From: an uncultured Bacilli bacterium
GTDB lineage: Bacteria > Bacillota_I > Bacilli_A > RF39 > UBA660
Direction of reading: 5' to 3'
Length of the DNA stretch: 64,000 bases
NCBI GenBank assembly: GCA_910585045.1
Contig: CAJUCD010000004.1
Span: 55,715 to 119,714, forward strand
Under the pieces are notes generated by a model. The model saw only the letters and a list, made by a program, of their open reading frames with translations. It searched no databases and had not been told where the DNA came from. Positions 7,931 to 18,309 of the stretch are shown here, in pieces. The translations under genes were made by a program, and so were the position numbers. The number at the start of each line of letters is the position of its first letter. The first letter of the stretch is position 1.

Positions 7931-10900
7931 ATGTCATTAGAATATCTAAGAGAAGAATTACTAGCAATGTTAAATGAAGCTGAAAATTTACCTGAAAGTG
8001 AATTATCACCAGTTGAAGGTACTAATATTAAAGTGAAAACAGGACGTGTCTCTGAATTTAAAAGTAAAGCAAGAAATTATTATGAAAGGTACTTTAATCA
8101 TACCTTGACAGATGCAGAAGAAGCTACTATTCCATATTTAAAAGAAGCTTATGAGACTCTAGTTGCTAATAGAACAACTTCTAGTAATGAATACTTTTTT
8201 TCATTAGTTGAGGAAATCACATCAGCTAATAAAGATTTAACTGAAAGATTTGCAATGTTAAATCGTAGTTTAACAACTATTGAAAGTCAATATCAAATGC
8301 TTCAAGCTAAATCTGATGTTTTAAGTCGCAGTAATTTATCAGATGCAGAGTTTACTCAAAAATCTGATGAATTAAAAAATGAATTAAGTGAGCTTGCTAG
8401 TAATAAGATGCGTGTTGTACGCGATATTTTAAAAACAAAAGAAGAAATTAATAATCGTTTTGTTGAGACTATTAAAGATCAATTAGAATTATTAGAAAAT
8501 AATTTTACAAATACCCGTAATACTGTTAAACCTGAGTGGGCTACTAATGGCGTTCCTGTTTTACCTAATGAGTTTGAAGAATATGAAGCTTTATTAAAAT
8601 TATTAAAACTAAATAATACCATAGATACCAGTCAAAAATTAGTTTGTGTAAAAGGTGTTTTCTGTGTACCAGAATCAAGTCTTAAAGAAGTAAATGATTT
8701 ATTTTCTAAAACTAAATTGTTTAGTATTTTAAATAGCAGCCGTGAAGAGCATTTAAATACAACAATGCTTGCAGAAATAGATAAAGCTATAGCAAATATT
8801 AGAGAATCTTTTAATCCAAATAATTTAGTAACAACTGCTCAAGATGGCTATCAAATAAATCAAGATGATGAGCCTGAATACAATAGATTATTAGAATTAA
8901 GAAAAATAGTTGAACGTGGCGAAGAAAAGGTGTTTCCAACAGGAGAAAGAAAAGAATTTCCTGTTATTGTAAATGTTTGGAATAAAGCTTATGTTAACAG
9001 AGCTGATCGTATAAAGTTTGAAGCTTTAATGCGTGCCTCTAAAACATTTAAAAAAGATGAACCTAACGCTGAATTAATTGCTAAAATAGAGAAACAAATT
9101 GATTCCTTAGCGGCTAAAATTACTAATCATAAAGGTTTATATAATTTAAAAATTCGTCAAACTGATACTTTAGAAGAATCAGAAGATAAAAAGCAAGATG
9201 CTAAAGTATGGGTAGTATTAGAAGCAGACTTAGCTGAATGTAATCGTTTAATTAATATTATTAAAATTTTAAGAAAACAACATGGCGAATATCTTCATAA
9301 AACTTGGGGTGGGGCTTATGTTGATAAGTCTAAACTTGCCGATTTTAAGAAATTTGCAAATGGCACAGAATTTTTTGCAGGTTATATCCCTAAATTAGTA
9401 GAAAATGATAATGAGATTACTAAAATAAAAGATAGACTAGCAGAGCTTATTAAAAGAGCAAAAGATAATCCTAATGAGCCAATGGCTAGTAATGGTTTAG
9501 TTTTACAAGAAGACGAGGAAGAATACAATTTATTAAATCGTCAATATACTTTATTAGAATCAGCTAAAGCTGCTGCTGAAACTGAAACTGTTAATGGTGT
9601 AAAAGTTCCTAAAGGTAAAGGAAATGAATATCAAGCGGCAGCAACAATTCTTGATAATAAAAGAAAAAGACAAACACCTCCTAAAAAAGAGTTAAATGAA
9701 GAAAAAATTCAATCTATTTTAGAACGTATGCAAAAGATACTTACAGATGAAAAAGCTGCTGATCCAAGTCTTCCTAGAAAAGAAGTAGCTGGATACACAG
9801 TTTTAGAAAGCGATGCGCCAGAGTTCGAATTATTAGCAACTTTAGGTAGTATTTTACAAAATGCTAATGAATCTACTAACTTAGTAGAAATAGATGATGT
9901 AAAAGTTGATGCTGCAGTTGAAGATTTATACCGTAAAACAGCAGATGCTTTAGCAGAACTTCAAAAATCTAAAGGTGTTTCTATGTCTTCTTCAATCAAA
10001 CCTCCAATTTCAAGAGATTTTGAAGAAAATAAAAAAGAAATAGCTCGCCTATACAACATGTTAAGTGCTATTATTACAGCATCTTATGGTGATAAAGTCG
10101 AAGAATTAGAATATACTAGTGATAAAAAAGTTGTTAATAAAGATTTATTAAATGAATATGAATTAATCAAAGAATTAATAGATATTTTAAAATCTTCTAT
10201 GGAAGCTGAAAATCTAAGTGAATATGGTAACTTAAAAATTGCTTCTGATTCTCTTGCTAGATATCAAGAAATAGAGAATTTATTAAAAGAAAGAAAAGAA
10301 GAATTAAAATTAATTAAAGAACGTAAAGATATTTTAGATAGAGCTCAAACTAGTAAAGATCTTATTGAAATTAATGGTATAGGTATTGATTCTAAAGACG
10401 CTGATAGATATTTAGAAATAATTGATAATTTAAATGATATCAAGAAAGCTCGAAATAAAGCTGAAAAGAAAGAAGAAAAAGCCCAAAAACGTGAAGCTAA
10501 AAAAGCTAAACGTCAAAAAGTATCTATAAAAGGTACTCTTGAATCTATGAAAAAAGATGGAATCAAGAAAAATCTTAAAAGAATTGCTGTTGCTGGGTTA
10601 ATAGGAGCTGTATCTGGTATAGCATTAAGTGGTGGTCTTGCAGCGGCTACAATCGCAGTTTTAGGAAGTTCAGTTCCAAGCTTAGGTTTAGCAGGTTTTG
10701 GAACATTAACAGGTGGAAGTATTGCAGGTCTAAAATTATTCCATCGTAAAAAAGAAAAAACTAAAAAAGAGAAAAAAGAAAAACAGCCAAAAGAAAAAAT
10801 ATCAATTTATGAAACTCCAAGAAATATTCATACTGAAACTGAAAGAGTTATGATGCAAAGTAATTTTGATGCTTTTAGAGCCTCTGATCAACTAGCTCAA

Positions 10901-13834
10901 GAAATGATGGTTGATGCAAGTTTAAATCCTGATAATGAGGAATTACAAGAAGCAATAGTAGAAGCTCAAGAAAATGTATTAACTAGATATAATGAATTAA
11001 AAGATTTATTGGATGCTTATAATAGAGAAAATCAACCCATATCTATTAACTCACAAGAACTTATTGAGACGTTAGATACTATGGGTGGTGAAGGAACTAG
11101 CTCTGAAACAGCCTCAAATTCTAACGCTACAATTAATGAAGAACAATTAAAGAATTCTTCAACTGAAGAACTAGAAGCAATACTAAAATCATTCCAAGAA
11201 GAGTTAAATAACAATCCTGATGATGAGATAGCTAAGATTTTTATAAGCAAAATAACCAAAATTTTAGATGATAGAAAATCTAGTTTAACTCCACCAACTC
11301 CTGAACCAATAAAAATTGATGAGGAAAAATTAAAACAATCTTCAACTGAAGAATTAGAACAATTATTAAATTCATTGCAAGAAGAATTAAATAAAAATCC
11401 TGATAATGAACTAGCCAAAGTTTTAGAAAGCAAAGTAAATCAAATTTTAAATGATAGAAGATCTAGTTTAACTCCACCAGCTCCTACACCAATAAAAATT
11501 GATGAAGAAGGATTAAACAAATTATCAAATGAAGAATTAGGAGAATTATTTGATTCACTAAAAGAAGAATTAAATAAAAATCCAGATGATGAAATGGCTA
11601 AAGCTATAGCAAATAAAGTGGTTCAAATTATAAGTGATAGAAAACAAGATATGGGAGACCCATTTGCAGATGATAATCCAACTAAAAAATTAAGTGACGA
11701 GGATCATAAAAGAATAGCTGCTGCTATAAAAAAAGCTAAACCAGATTATGGTGAATCTTCTATCCTATCACAAAGTGATTCTGACATTCTTTTAAAAGTT
11801 ATCAGAAAAGCCGAAGAAATTATTAATAATTCTAGTGCTAGCACTTTAACAGATGAAGAAATTGAAAGAATAGTTGCAGAATCTCTACCAACTAAAACAG
11901 AGGAGCAAGAACCTTTAAGAATTGGGAATGCACCATCACTAGCAGATCAACCAGAAGATAAAGAAGAAAGACTAAAATGGTTAAAGAAAAAAGCTGAAGA
12001 ATATAGAGAATATATTGAAAAATTACAAGAGCAATTAGCATATGCTAGCCCAGAAGCAGAAGCACTATACAAGCCAAAACTTAGAGAATCACAAGCTGCG
12101 TATGGTCGCATAAAAGATGAAATTTCGAAGTTAGAAAATGAGTTAGACGCTGCAAAATCAGCAAAAATTCAATTTCCAGCACTACCACTCATATTTTATG
12201 CTGATCTAATCCATACAAATATAGAAGAAGATATTAAAGGAATAGAAAAAAATATAACACAGTGGGAAGAATATTTAAGCCAGCTAGAAGCTTTAAAAGG
12301 CAACGTTCCTAAAGAACAAGAAGAAGAATATAATTACTTAATTAATATGGCTAAAACATCATTAGCAAGACAAAATGAGGAAAAGAAGAAATTAGCAGAA
12401 TTAGCTACCAAAAATAAAAGAGAGCCAATTCGATTCCCATTGGAGCCAGAAGAATTTTTTATGATGTCATGGCTAACTTTAGAAACAAATTTGCAAAAAA
12501 TAAATGAAATCAAAGCAGAGTGGGAAGAATATTTAAGCCAGTTAGAAGCTTTAAAAGACAAAGTCCCTGAAGAACAAGAAGAAGAATATAATAATTTAAT
12601 CAATAAGGCTAAAGCATCATTAGAAAGCCTAAATGAGGAAAAGAAGAAATTAGAAGAATTAGCAGCTGCTGAAAATAAACAAAAGCCAATTCAATTTCCA
12701 CCAAATCCAGAAGAATTTATGATTAACCCACTTCAAACTATAGAAGAAAATATTCAAAAAACAAATGAAACTAAAGCAGAGTGGGAAGAGTATTTAAGCC
12801 AACTAGAAGCTTTAGAAGGTAACGTCCCTGAAAAACAAAAAGATGAATATAATGGTAGAATTTTACAGGCTAGACAGGTTATAAATGCCTTAAATATCTA
12901 TACCCCAGAATATATAGCTAGTTTTTTACCAAGTGAGCCAAATAAACCAAATCAAGTAATAAATTGGCCAAATGAACCTATAAAAATTAATAGCTATCGT
13001 ACAAAATCAATCTCTGATGCTGTGACATCTATAGAAGCTAATTTAGCAGAGTGGGAACAATATAAAGCTGAACTTGAGGCAATGAACGTTCCACAAGATA
13101 ATATAGTTGACTATTCTAAGAAGCTTGATGAAGCTAATGATGTGATTAATACCTTAAAAGAAATAATGGAACTTTATAATGCTATTAACGAACCGCTTCC
13201 AGAATTTCCAAGTCTACCAGATAATTATTTAAATACTAGTTTATATATTGAAGTTCTTAACTTACTATATAGCCATAAAGATGAACTTAATAATTATATG
13301 AATACTATTAACAATCACCCAGGGTTAACACCAGAGCAAAAAGAAAGTCATATAATAAAAGCTAATCAAGCCATAGCAGATCTGGATAAGGAAATAGCAA
13401 ATGCTGAAATAGAAGCTATGCGTGAAGAAAGCTATAGGGGTCTTAGTGTGAATAATCTTGAAATTTTAATTGAGAATAACAGAAAGGCTCCACCAAATGA
13501 AGTGGGCTTAAGAAACATTGAAGCAATGCAGAGAGTTAAAGATTATAAAGAAAAGTATGGTGATGGACTTCCAACAATATCAACAACAACATCTTCTGCC
13601 GCTGAAGCTTTAGAAACTTTAGTACAGAAAAATAATGATCTAGATAGACAAGTTGCCGATGTTACATCACGCATGGCTAAAATTCAAGAATATACTAGAA
13701 AAGCCGAAGAAGCAGCAAGCAAAGGAGATGATGAAGCAGCAGCAAAATATGCTGAATTAGCATCTGAATTGGAGTTTGGCCAAAACTTAGACGGTGAAGA
13801 TGGAAGTCTCCAACCTCCAAGTGGTAGAAGATAA
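7931..13834 (+). CDS. Giant coiled-coil protein with internal repeats and one hydrophobic region
   Basis: A 1967-residue acidic, helical protein with no family I recognise. Residues 1-880 are mostly coiled coil with recurring short motifs around E-Y-N-L-L spaced by long helices. A Lys-rich stretch precedes a Gly/Ala-rich hydrophobic region at about 885-937 that could be one or two membrane segments, followed by another Lys-rich cluster. Residues about 1068-1250 hold three 61-residue repeats; residues about 1440-1740 hold four 86-90-residue repeats containing WEEYLSQLEAL. The tail is Ala/Glu-rich. There is no signal peptide. It might be a membrane-tethered scaffold or septum/cell-shape protein, but this is speculation. 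A strong promoter and ribosome binding site suggest real expression. The next gene starts 10 bp after its stop. Confidence 0.8.
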   Translation: MSLEYLREELLAMLNEAENLPESELSPVEGTNIKVKTGRVSEFKSKARNYYERYFNHTLTDAEEATIPYLKEAYETLVANRTTSSNEYFFSLVEEITSANKDLTERFAMLNRSLTTIESQYQMLQAKSDVLSRSNLSDAEFTQKSDELKNELSELASNKMRVVRDILKTKEEINNRFVETIKDQLELLENNFTNTRNTVKPEWATNGVPVLPNEFEEYEALLKLLKLNNTIDTSQKLVCVKGVFCVPESSLKEVNDLFSKTKLFSILNSSREEHLNTTMLAEIDKAIANIRESFNPNNLVTTAQDGYQINQDDEPEYNRLLELRKIVERGEEKVFPTGERKEFPVIVNVWNKAYVNRADRIKFEALMRASKTFKKDEPNAELIAKIEKQIDSLAAKITNHKGLYNLKIRQTDTLEESEDKKQDAKVWVVLEADLAECNRLINIIKILRKQHGEYLHKTWGGAYVDKSKLADFKKFANGTEFFAGYIPKLVENDNEITKIKDRLAELIKRAKDNPNEPMASNGLVLQEDEEEYNLLNRQYTLLESAKAAAETETVNGVKVPKGKGNEYQAAATILDNKRKRQTPPKKELNEEKIQSILERMQKILTDEKAADPSLPRKEVAGYTVLESDAPEFELLATLGSILQNANESTNLVEIDDVKVDAAVEDLYRKTADALAELQKSKGVSMSSSIKPPISRDFEENKKEIARLYNMLSAIITASYGDKVEELEYTSDKKVVNKDLLNEYELIKELIDILKSSMEAENLSEYGNLKIASDSLARYQEIENLLKERKEELKLIKERKDILDRAQTSKDLIEINGIGIDSKDADRYLEIIDNLNDIKKARNKAEKKEEKAQKREAKKAKRQKVSIKGTLESMKKDGIKKNLKRIAVAGLIGAVSGIALSGGLAAATIAVLGSSVPSLGLAGFGTLTGGSIAGLKLFHRKKEKTKKEKKEKQPKEKISIYETPRNIHTETERVMMQSNFDAFRASDQLAQEMMVDASLNPDNEELQEAIVEAQENVLTRYNELKDLLDAYNRENQPISINSQELIETLDTMGGEGTSSETASNSNATINEEQLKNSSTEELEAILKSFQEELNNNPDDEIAKIFISKITKILDDRKSSLTPPTPEPIKIDEEKLKQSSTEELEQLLNSLQEELNKNPDNELAKVLESKVNQILNDRRSSLTPPAPTPIKIDEEGLNKLSNEELGELFDSLKEELNKNPDDEMAKAIANKVVQIISDRKQDMGDPFADDNPTKKLSDEDHKRIAAAIKKAKPDYGESSILSQSDSDILLKVIRKAEEIINNSSASTLTDEEIERIVAESLPTKTEEQEPLRIGNAPSLADQPEDKEERLKWLKKKAEEYREYIEKLQEQLAYASPEAEALYKPKLRESQAAYGRIKDEISKLENELDAAKSAKIQFPALPLIFYADLIHTNIEEDIKGIEKNITQWEEYLSQLEALKGNVPKEQEEEYNYLINMAKTSLARQNEEKKKLAELATKNKREPIRFPLEPEEFFMMSWLTLETNLQKINEIKAEWEEYLSQLEALKDKVPEEQEEEYNNLINKAKASLESLNEEKKKLEELAAAENKQKPIQFPPNPEEFMINPLQTIEENIQKTNETKAEWEEYLSQLEALEGNVPEKQKDEYNGRILQARQVINALNIYTPEYIASFLPSEPNKPNQVINWPNEPIKINSYRTKSISDAVTSIEANLAEWEQYKAELEAMNVPQDNIVDYSKKLDEANDVINTLKEIMELYNAINEPLPEFPSLPDNYLNTSLYIEVLNLLYSHKDELNNYMNTINNHPGLTPEQKESHIIKANQAIADLDKEIANAEIEAMREESYRGLSVNNLEILIENNRKAPPNEVGLRNIEAMQRVKDYKEKYGDGLPTISTTTSSAAEALETLVQKNNDLDRQVADVTSRMAKIQEYTRKAEEAASKGDDEAAAKYAELASELEFGQNLDGEDGSLQPPSGRR
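11132..11680 (+). repeat. Three tandem 183-bp repeats inside the giant gene
   Basis: Units start near 11132, 11315 and 11498, exactly 183 bp apart (61 codons). Each encodes a helical unit with EELNxNPDxExAK and a Pro-rich linker TPPxPxPIKIDEE. Units 2 and 3 are clearly similar at the DNA level, indicating recent in-frame expansion. Confidence 0.85.
12170..13150 (+). repeat. Four tandem ~260-bp repeats inside the giant gene
   Basis: The anchor TGGGAAGAATATTTAAGCCA or a close variant begins at 12263, 12521, 12782 and 13052, giving periods of 258, 261 and 270 bp (86-90 codons). The first three units are very similar in DNA; the fourth is diverged. Confidence 0.85.
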
Positions 13835-13844
13835 AGAGGGAAAA

Positions 13845-14114
13845 ATGAAAAAAGAAGATGTTATTGTCTTAGAAGACAATAAAGAATATGTGATATTAGA
13901 TGTTGCTAATATTAATAATGAAGAATATATATATTGTGTAGGTTTAGATTCTGATGAAATGCCTACAGAAAATTATGCTTTTTTAAAAAGCATTAAGGAA
14001 AATGATGAGAATTATTTAGAAGAAATAACCGATGAGAAAATTTTAACATCAGTTATTAGTGTATTTACAGCTCGTCATTTAGAAGAAACAACAGACGATG
14101 AACAAGAGGTTTAA
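13845..14114 (+). CDS. DUF1292-like small acidic protein
   Basis: An 89-residue acidic protein beginning MKKEDVIVLEDNKEYVILDV and containing YIYCVGLD, typical of DUF1292 (YrzB-type) proteins. Their biochemical role is unknown. I start it at the ATG at 13845, with AGAGGG just upstream, instead of an earlier in-frame ATG inside the preceding gene. It lies directly between the giant gene and the ileS T-box leader. Confidence 0.7.
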   Translation: MKKEDVIVLEDNKEYVILDVANINNEEYIYCVGLDSDEMPTENYAFLKSIKENDENYLEEITDEKILTSVISVFTARHLEETTDDEQEV

Positions 14115-14115
14115 A

Positions 14116-14300
14116 AGTTAAATATTATAGAGAGTTAACATATTGGTGGAAGTTAACATATTGGCTTTTAAAAGATCACTTGGAAGTCTAATATCTGAAA
14201 CTAAGTAGGATATTACGAGTAACTTGCGTTAAAAGTAAGAGAAAAAATAAAGGTGGTACCGTGCTTTTCTAAGCACCCTTTGGTAACACCTTTTTTATGT
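14116..14300 (+). promoter_or_regulatory. T-box riboswitch leader of ileS
   Basis: The leader contains the T-box core AAGGTGGTACCGTGC (14250-14264) and a competing terminator in which GGTGGTACC pairs with GGTAACACC, followed by six T (to about 14296). T-box leaders sense uncharged tRNA and raise aminoacyl-tRNA synthetase expression. Uncharged tRNA-Ile is the expected ligand because ileS follows. I could not place the specifier loop with confidence. The leader is short (about 180 nt) and has a 14-bp direct repeat AGTTAACATATTGG at 14133 and 14151. Confidence 0.85.
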
Positions 14301-14315
14301 GTAAAAGGAGAAATT

Positions 14316-17300
14316 ATGAAAAAATTTGAAAGTTTAGATAAAAGGGATATAAATTTAGTTGAAAGTGATTTTCGTAAATTTTGGGACAACGTAGATATAT
14401 TACATAAATCTATAACAAGTCGTGATAAAAATGAAAATTATGTTTTCTACGATGGTCCAGCGACTGCAAATGGCATGCCAGGATTACATCATATGGTAGC
14501 AAAATTTTTAAAAGATACTATTTGTAAATATCAAACTATGCAAGGCAAAAGAGTATTAAGAAAAATAGGTTGGGATACTCATGGTCTACCAGTTGAAGTA
14601 CAAGTTGAAAAAAAACTAGGATTCAATGGTAAAGGTGATATTGAGAAATATGGTATAAAGGAATTTAATCAAAAATGTCGTGAAACAGTTTGGGAAAATG
14701 AATCAGCTTTTGCGCGTTTAACAAAAGAAATGGGTCAATTTATTGACTTAGACAATCGTTACATAACTTATGATAATGATTATATTGAAACTGAATGGTG
14801 GATTTTAAAAAAGTTTTTTGATGAAGGTCTATTCTACGAAGGACATAAAATATTACCATTTTGTACCAGATGTGGAACAGGCTTAGCCAGCCATGAAGTC
14901 CAACAAGGCTATAAAGAAATAGAAGTTAATACTGTTATAGTTCCTTTTAAAAGAGTAGATGCTGATGAGTATTTCTTAGTTTGGACTACAACTCCTTGGA
15001 CTTTAATTAGTAATGTTGCTTTATGTGTTAACCCTAAAGAAAATTATGTTAAGGTTGAATCTTCAGGTTATAAATTTATTTTAGCAGAGTCTTTAGCTTC
15101 TAAAGTCTTAGGAGATGAATATACTATAATCGAAACATTTAAAGGTTCTAGTCTTGAAAATATTGGATATGAACAATTAATACCTAGTCTAACTGTTGAT
15201 AAAAAAGCTTTTTATGTTACATGTGCAGATTATGTTACTATGGAAGATGGAACTGGTATTGTTCATTTAGCTCCAGCTTTTGGCGCTGACGATTATGAAG
15301 TTGGTAAAAAATATGGTTTACCATTCTTAAACCCAGTGGGCGAAGATGGTTGCTATACTGAAGGTTTATGGCAAGGAATGAATGTATTTGAAGCTGATAA
15401 AGAAGTTATTAAATATCTAAAAGAAAATGATAAACTATTCAAAAAAATTCATATGAAACATAACTACCCACATTGTTGGCGTTGTAATACACCTTTATTA
15501 TATTATAGTAAACCAAGTTATTATTTAGAGATTACTAAGATAAAGGACAAAATAGTTGAAAATAATAAAAAAGTAAATTGGTATCCAGAATATGTTGGCG
15601 AAAAAAGATTTGGAAATTGGTTAGAGAATCTTAATGATTGGGCTATTAGTCGTAATCGTTATTGGGGCACACCACTTCCATTATGGCGATGTTCATGTGG
15701 ACACTCAGATATGATTGGTTCTCGTAGTGAATTAGTAGATAAAGCTCTTGAAAATATTGATGAATCTATTGATTTACATCGACCATATGTTGATGATGTA
15801 CACATCAAATGTCCTCATTGTGGTAATACTATGACTAGAACTTCTGAAGTAATTGATTGTTGGTTTGACTCAGGTGCTATGCCATTTGCACAATACCATT
15901 ATCCATTTGAAAACATGGATACATTTAATGAACAATTCCCAGCTGATTTTATTTGTGAAGGTATTGACCAAACGAGAGGATGGTTCTATTCTCTATTAGT
16001 TATTTCTACTTTTGTAAAAGGAGTTAGTCCATATAAAAATGTCTTAGTAAATGAATTACTTTTAGATAAATATGGTAAGAAAATGCATAAAAGTAAAGGT
16101 AATGCTGTTGAACCATTTAGTCTAATGGAAAAATACGGCGCTGATACGATTCGTTTTTATCTTCCATATATAAGTCCTGTTTGGACCCCAATTAAATTTG
16201 ATGAAGAAGGCTTAAAAGAAGTATATTCTAAATTCTTTAATCCTTTAAGAAATACTTATAATTTCTTTGCTTTATATGCCAATACTGATAATATAGATAT
16301 AAAAGAATGTGAAGTAGCTTATGAAACTAGGGAAGAAATAGATAAATGGTTAATATCTAAATACCATAATTTACTAAAATATGTAACTAATTCTTATAAT
16401 GAATATGATTTAAATAAAGTAGTAAGAGCTTTAACTAACTTTGTATCAGAAGACTTATCTAATTGGTATATTAGACGCAATCGAAATCGTTTTTGGGGCA
16501 GTACTTTAAATGATTCTAAGAAATCAGTTTATATTACTACTTATGAAATATTAGTTGGCTTAGCTAAAATAATGGCTCCAATTACACCATATTTAAGTGA
16601 AGAATTATATCAAAAACTAACAGGCGAAGAATCTGTTCATCTAGCTTATTTCCCTAAATATAATGAAGAATATATTGATTTAAATTTAGAAAATAAAATG
16701 GATACTGTAAGAACTTTAATAAGTATTGGTAGAAATATTCGTGAAGAAGTAAAAATTAAAGTAAGAGAACCATTAAGTGAATGTTTATTAGATGGTAGAT
16801 TAGAAAATTTAATAGGTAATTTAAAAGATTTAATTTTAGAAGAATTAAATGTTAAAGAGGTTATTTTTACTAATGATTTAAATAAATATATGGACTTTAA
16901 TATCAAGCCAAATTATAAAACTGCTGGTCCAATATTTGGGGCTAATATTAAAACTTTTGCAGATATCTTAGCAAAATTATCTTCGGAAGAAATAAATAAA
17001 TTAAATAATAATGAAAGTATCGAGATTATAATTGATGAAACAACTTATAGTATTGATGAATCATATATTGATATTAGAATTAGTGCCAAAGATGGTTATA
17101 ATGCAGGCATGGAAAATAACTTATTTGTTATTTTAAATACTAATCGTACTAAAGATTTAATATTAGAAGGTATTGCGAGAGAATTTATCTCTAAAGTTCA
17201 AAATATCCGTAAAAATGAAGACTATAATGTAAGTGATCGTATCATAATAAATTATAATGGTGATGCTGATATTATAGAAGCAGTTGATACATTTAAAGAT

Positions 17301-17408
17301 TTTATATCTGGTGAAACTCTAGCTACTGAAATCATTTATAACGAAGATATTGCTAATAAAATAGATTTAAATGGTCATGAGGCTAATATCATAACTAAGA
17401 AGGCTTAA
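14316..17408 (+). CDS. ileS: Isoleucyl-tRNA synthetase (type 2, eukaryote-like)
   Basis: A 1030-residue class I synthetase charging tRNA-Ile. The HIGH-equivalent is GLHH (56-59), the KMSKS loop is KMHKS (about 589-593), WTTTPWT marks the editing-domain region, and CTRCGTG, CWRC, CSCGH and CPHCG are Cys pairs suited to zinc. The length and the GWDTHGLPVEVQVEKKLG stretch fit the type 2 enzymes, which in other bacteria are less sensitive to mupirocin. The start is the ATG at 14316 with AAAGGAG upstream; an earlier in-frame ATG lies inside the T-box terminator and is not credible. Expression should be controlled by the T-box. Confidence 0.95.
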   Translation: MKKFESLDKRDINLVESDFRKFWDNVDILHKSITSRDKNENYVFYDGPATANGMPGLHHMVAKFLKDTICKYQTMQGKRVLRKIGWDTHGLPVEVQVEKKLGFNGKGDIEKYGIKEFNQKCRETVWENESAFARLTKEMGQFIDLDNRYITYDNDYIETEWWILKKFFDEGLFYEGHKILPFCTRCGTGLASHEVQQGYKEIEVNTVIVPFKRVDADEYFLVWTTTPWTLISNVALCVNPKENYVKVESSGYKFILAESLASKVLGDEYTIIETFKGSSLENIGYEQLIPSLTVDKKAFYVTCADYVTMEDGTGIVHLAPAFGADDYEVGKKYGLPFLNPVGEDGCYTEGLWQGMNVFEADKEVIKYLKENDKLFKKIHMKHNYPHCWRCNTPLLYYSKPSYYLEITKIKDKIVENNKKVNWYPEYVGEKRFGNWLENLNDWAISRNRYWGTPLPLWRCSCGHSDMIGSRSELVDKALENIDESIDLHRPYVDDVHIKCPHCGNTMTRTSEVIDCWFDSGAMPFAQYHYPFENMDTFNEQFPADFICEGIDQTRGWFYSLLVISTFVKGVSPYKNVLVNELLLDKYGKKMHKSKGNAVEPFSLMEKYGADTIRFYLPYISPVWTPIKFDEEGLKEVYSKFFNPLRNTYNFFALYANTDNIDIKECEVAYETREEIDKWLISKYHNLLKYVTNSYNEYDLNKVVRALTNFVSEDLSNWYIRRNRNRFWGSTLNDSKKSVYITTYEILVGLAKIMAPITPYLSEELYQKLTGEESVHLAYFPKYNEEYIDLNLENKMDTVRTLISIGRNIREEVKIKVREPLSECLLDGRLENLIGNLKDLILEELNVKEVIFTNDLNKYMDFNIKPNYKTAGPIFGANIKTFADILAKLSSEEINKLNNNESIEIIIDETTYSIDESYIDIRISAKDGYNAGMENNLFVILNTNRTKDLILEGIAREFISKVQNIRKNEDYNVSDRIIINYNGDADIIEAVDTFKDFISGETLATEIIYNEDIANKIDLNGHEANIITKKA

Positions 17409-17763
17409 TAAAGCTTTCTTTTTCACTTAAACCAGTTACTTTTGCTATTTCTTTAGTTTTCATATTTATCTTAATTAAATTTTTAGCTATGGCAATTTTT
17501 GTATCTTTTTCTCCTAATTCATAATCACACTGCTTTTTTAATTCTTCTGGATCATAATATAAATCCTGAGCAAAGTCTCCAGTTAATACCCGTATCTTTT
17601 CTTGTACACTTGCCATTATCTTATTACCCAAATATAACCTATCTAATTCCCTTTGATTATCACATACAAATATATATAATAACCGCTCTAAACTATTTGG
17701 TTCTTCCTCCTTTATTTTATTATAATCAATATCCCTTAAAAAATCTATATTTATATCTGCAAT
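17395..17763 (-). pseudogene. C-terminal remnant of Rpn/PD-(D/E)XK nuclease-transposase family protein
   Basis: The minus strand is open for about 120 codons. A central part, LYLGNKIMASVQEKIRVL with YYDPEELKKQCDYELGEKD, is typical of the C-terminal region of Rpn-type (transposase_31/PDDEXK_2) proteins. The catalytic N-terminal nuclease domain is missing. A stop at 17764-17766 precedes the fragment and there is no good start with a ribosome binding site. It runs into the 3' end of ileS, so its own C-terminus is also altered. It is a truncated relic. Confidence 0.65.
17397..17424 (+). terminator. Intrinsic terminator of ileS
   Basis: AAGAAGGCTT, short loop, AAAGCTTTCTT followed by T-rich sequence overlaps the ileS stop. 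Confidence 0.6.
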
Positions 17764-17846
17764 CTAAAAGATGTCAAACCATAGCATTTATCGACATCTT
17801 GACTATCCTTATTACATTAATTATAATTAAAAAGAGATGAATAACT

Positions 17847-18305
17847 ATGAATAAATTTTATTACAAATATAATATCCATAATTTTAAATTTACTATTGCT
17901 CAAATAGATAACTATATAACTACTATTACTTTAGATGATTTAACACTAGATTATGAATGCCAAGAAACAAAATTAATAAAGAAAACAAAGCAAGAATTAA
18001 CTGAATATTTTAATAAAGAAAGAGAGCATTTTGATATTAAGATTAAATTAACAGGTTCGGCATTTCAAAATAAAGTCTGGACTAAAATGCTTGAAATACC
18101 ATATGGTGAAACTATAAGCTATAAAGATTTAGCTGTAAAACTAGGTAATAAAAATTATGCTAGAGCAGTTGGCAATGCTTGTCATAAAAATAAGCTTTTA
18201 ATTTTAGTACCTTGTCATAGAGTTATTGGAAAAAAAGATATTGGAGGTTTCTATTATGATATAAATATTAAAAAAGAATTCTTAAAAATTGAAGAAATAA
18301 ACTAA
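17847..18305 (+). CDS. ogt: Methylated-DNA--protein-cysteine methyltransferase
   Basis: A 152-residue DNA repair protein that removes O6-methyl groups from guanine by transfer to its own cysteine. PCHRVIG is intact, with acceptor Cys123. The helix-turn-helix part has IPYGETISYKDLA and RAVGNACHKN. The N-terminal RNase-H-like domain is short. It is monocistronic and is followed by a strong terminator. A second MGMT-like protein lacking the cysteine is encoded at 52109. Confidence 0.92.
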   Translation: MNKFYYKYNIHNFKFTIAQIDNYITTITLDDLTLDYECQETKLIKKTKQELTEYFNKEREHFDIKIKLTGSAFQNKVWTKMLEIPYGETISYKDLAVKLGNKNYARAVGNACHKNKLLILVPCHRVIGKKDIGGFYYDINIKKEFLKIEEIN

Positions 18306-18309
18306 AACT

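Noticed and set aside
11032..11433. Long minus-strand frame (133 codons) inside the giant gene
   Set aside because: Serine- and leucine-rich antisense shadow of the 61-residue repeats, with no ribosome binding site or known domain.
17499..17840. Plus-strand frame of 113 codons after ileS
   Set aside because: It is the reverse of the Rpn-family remnant, with low-complexity Leu/Tyr composition and no start signal.
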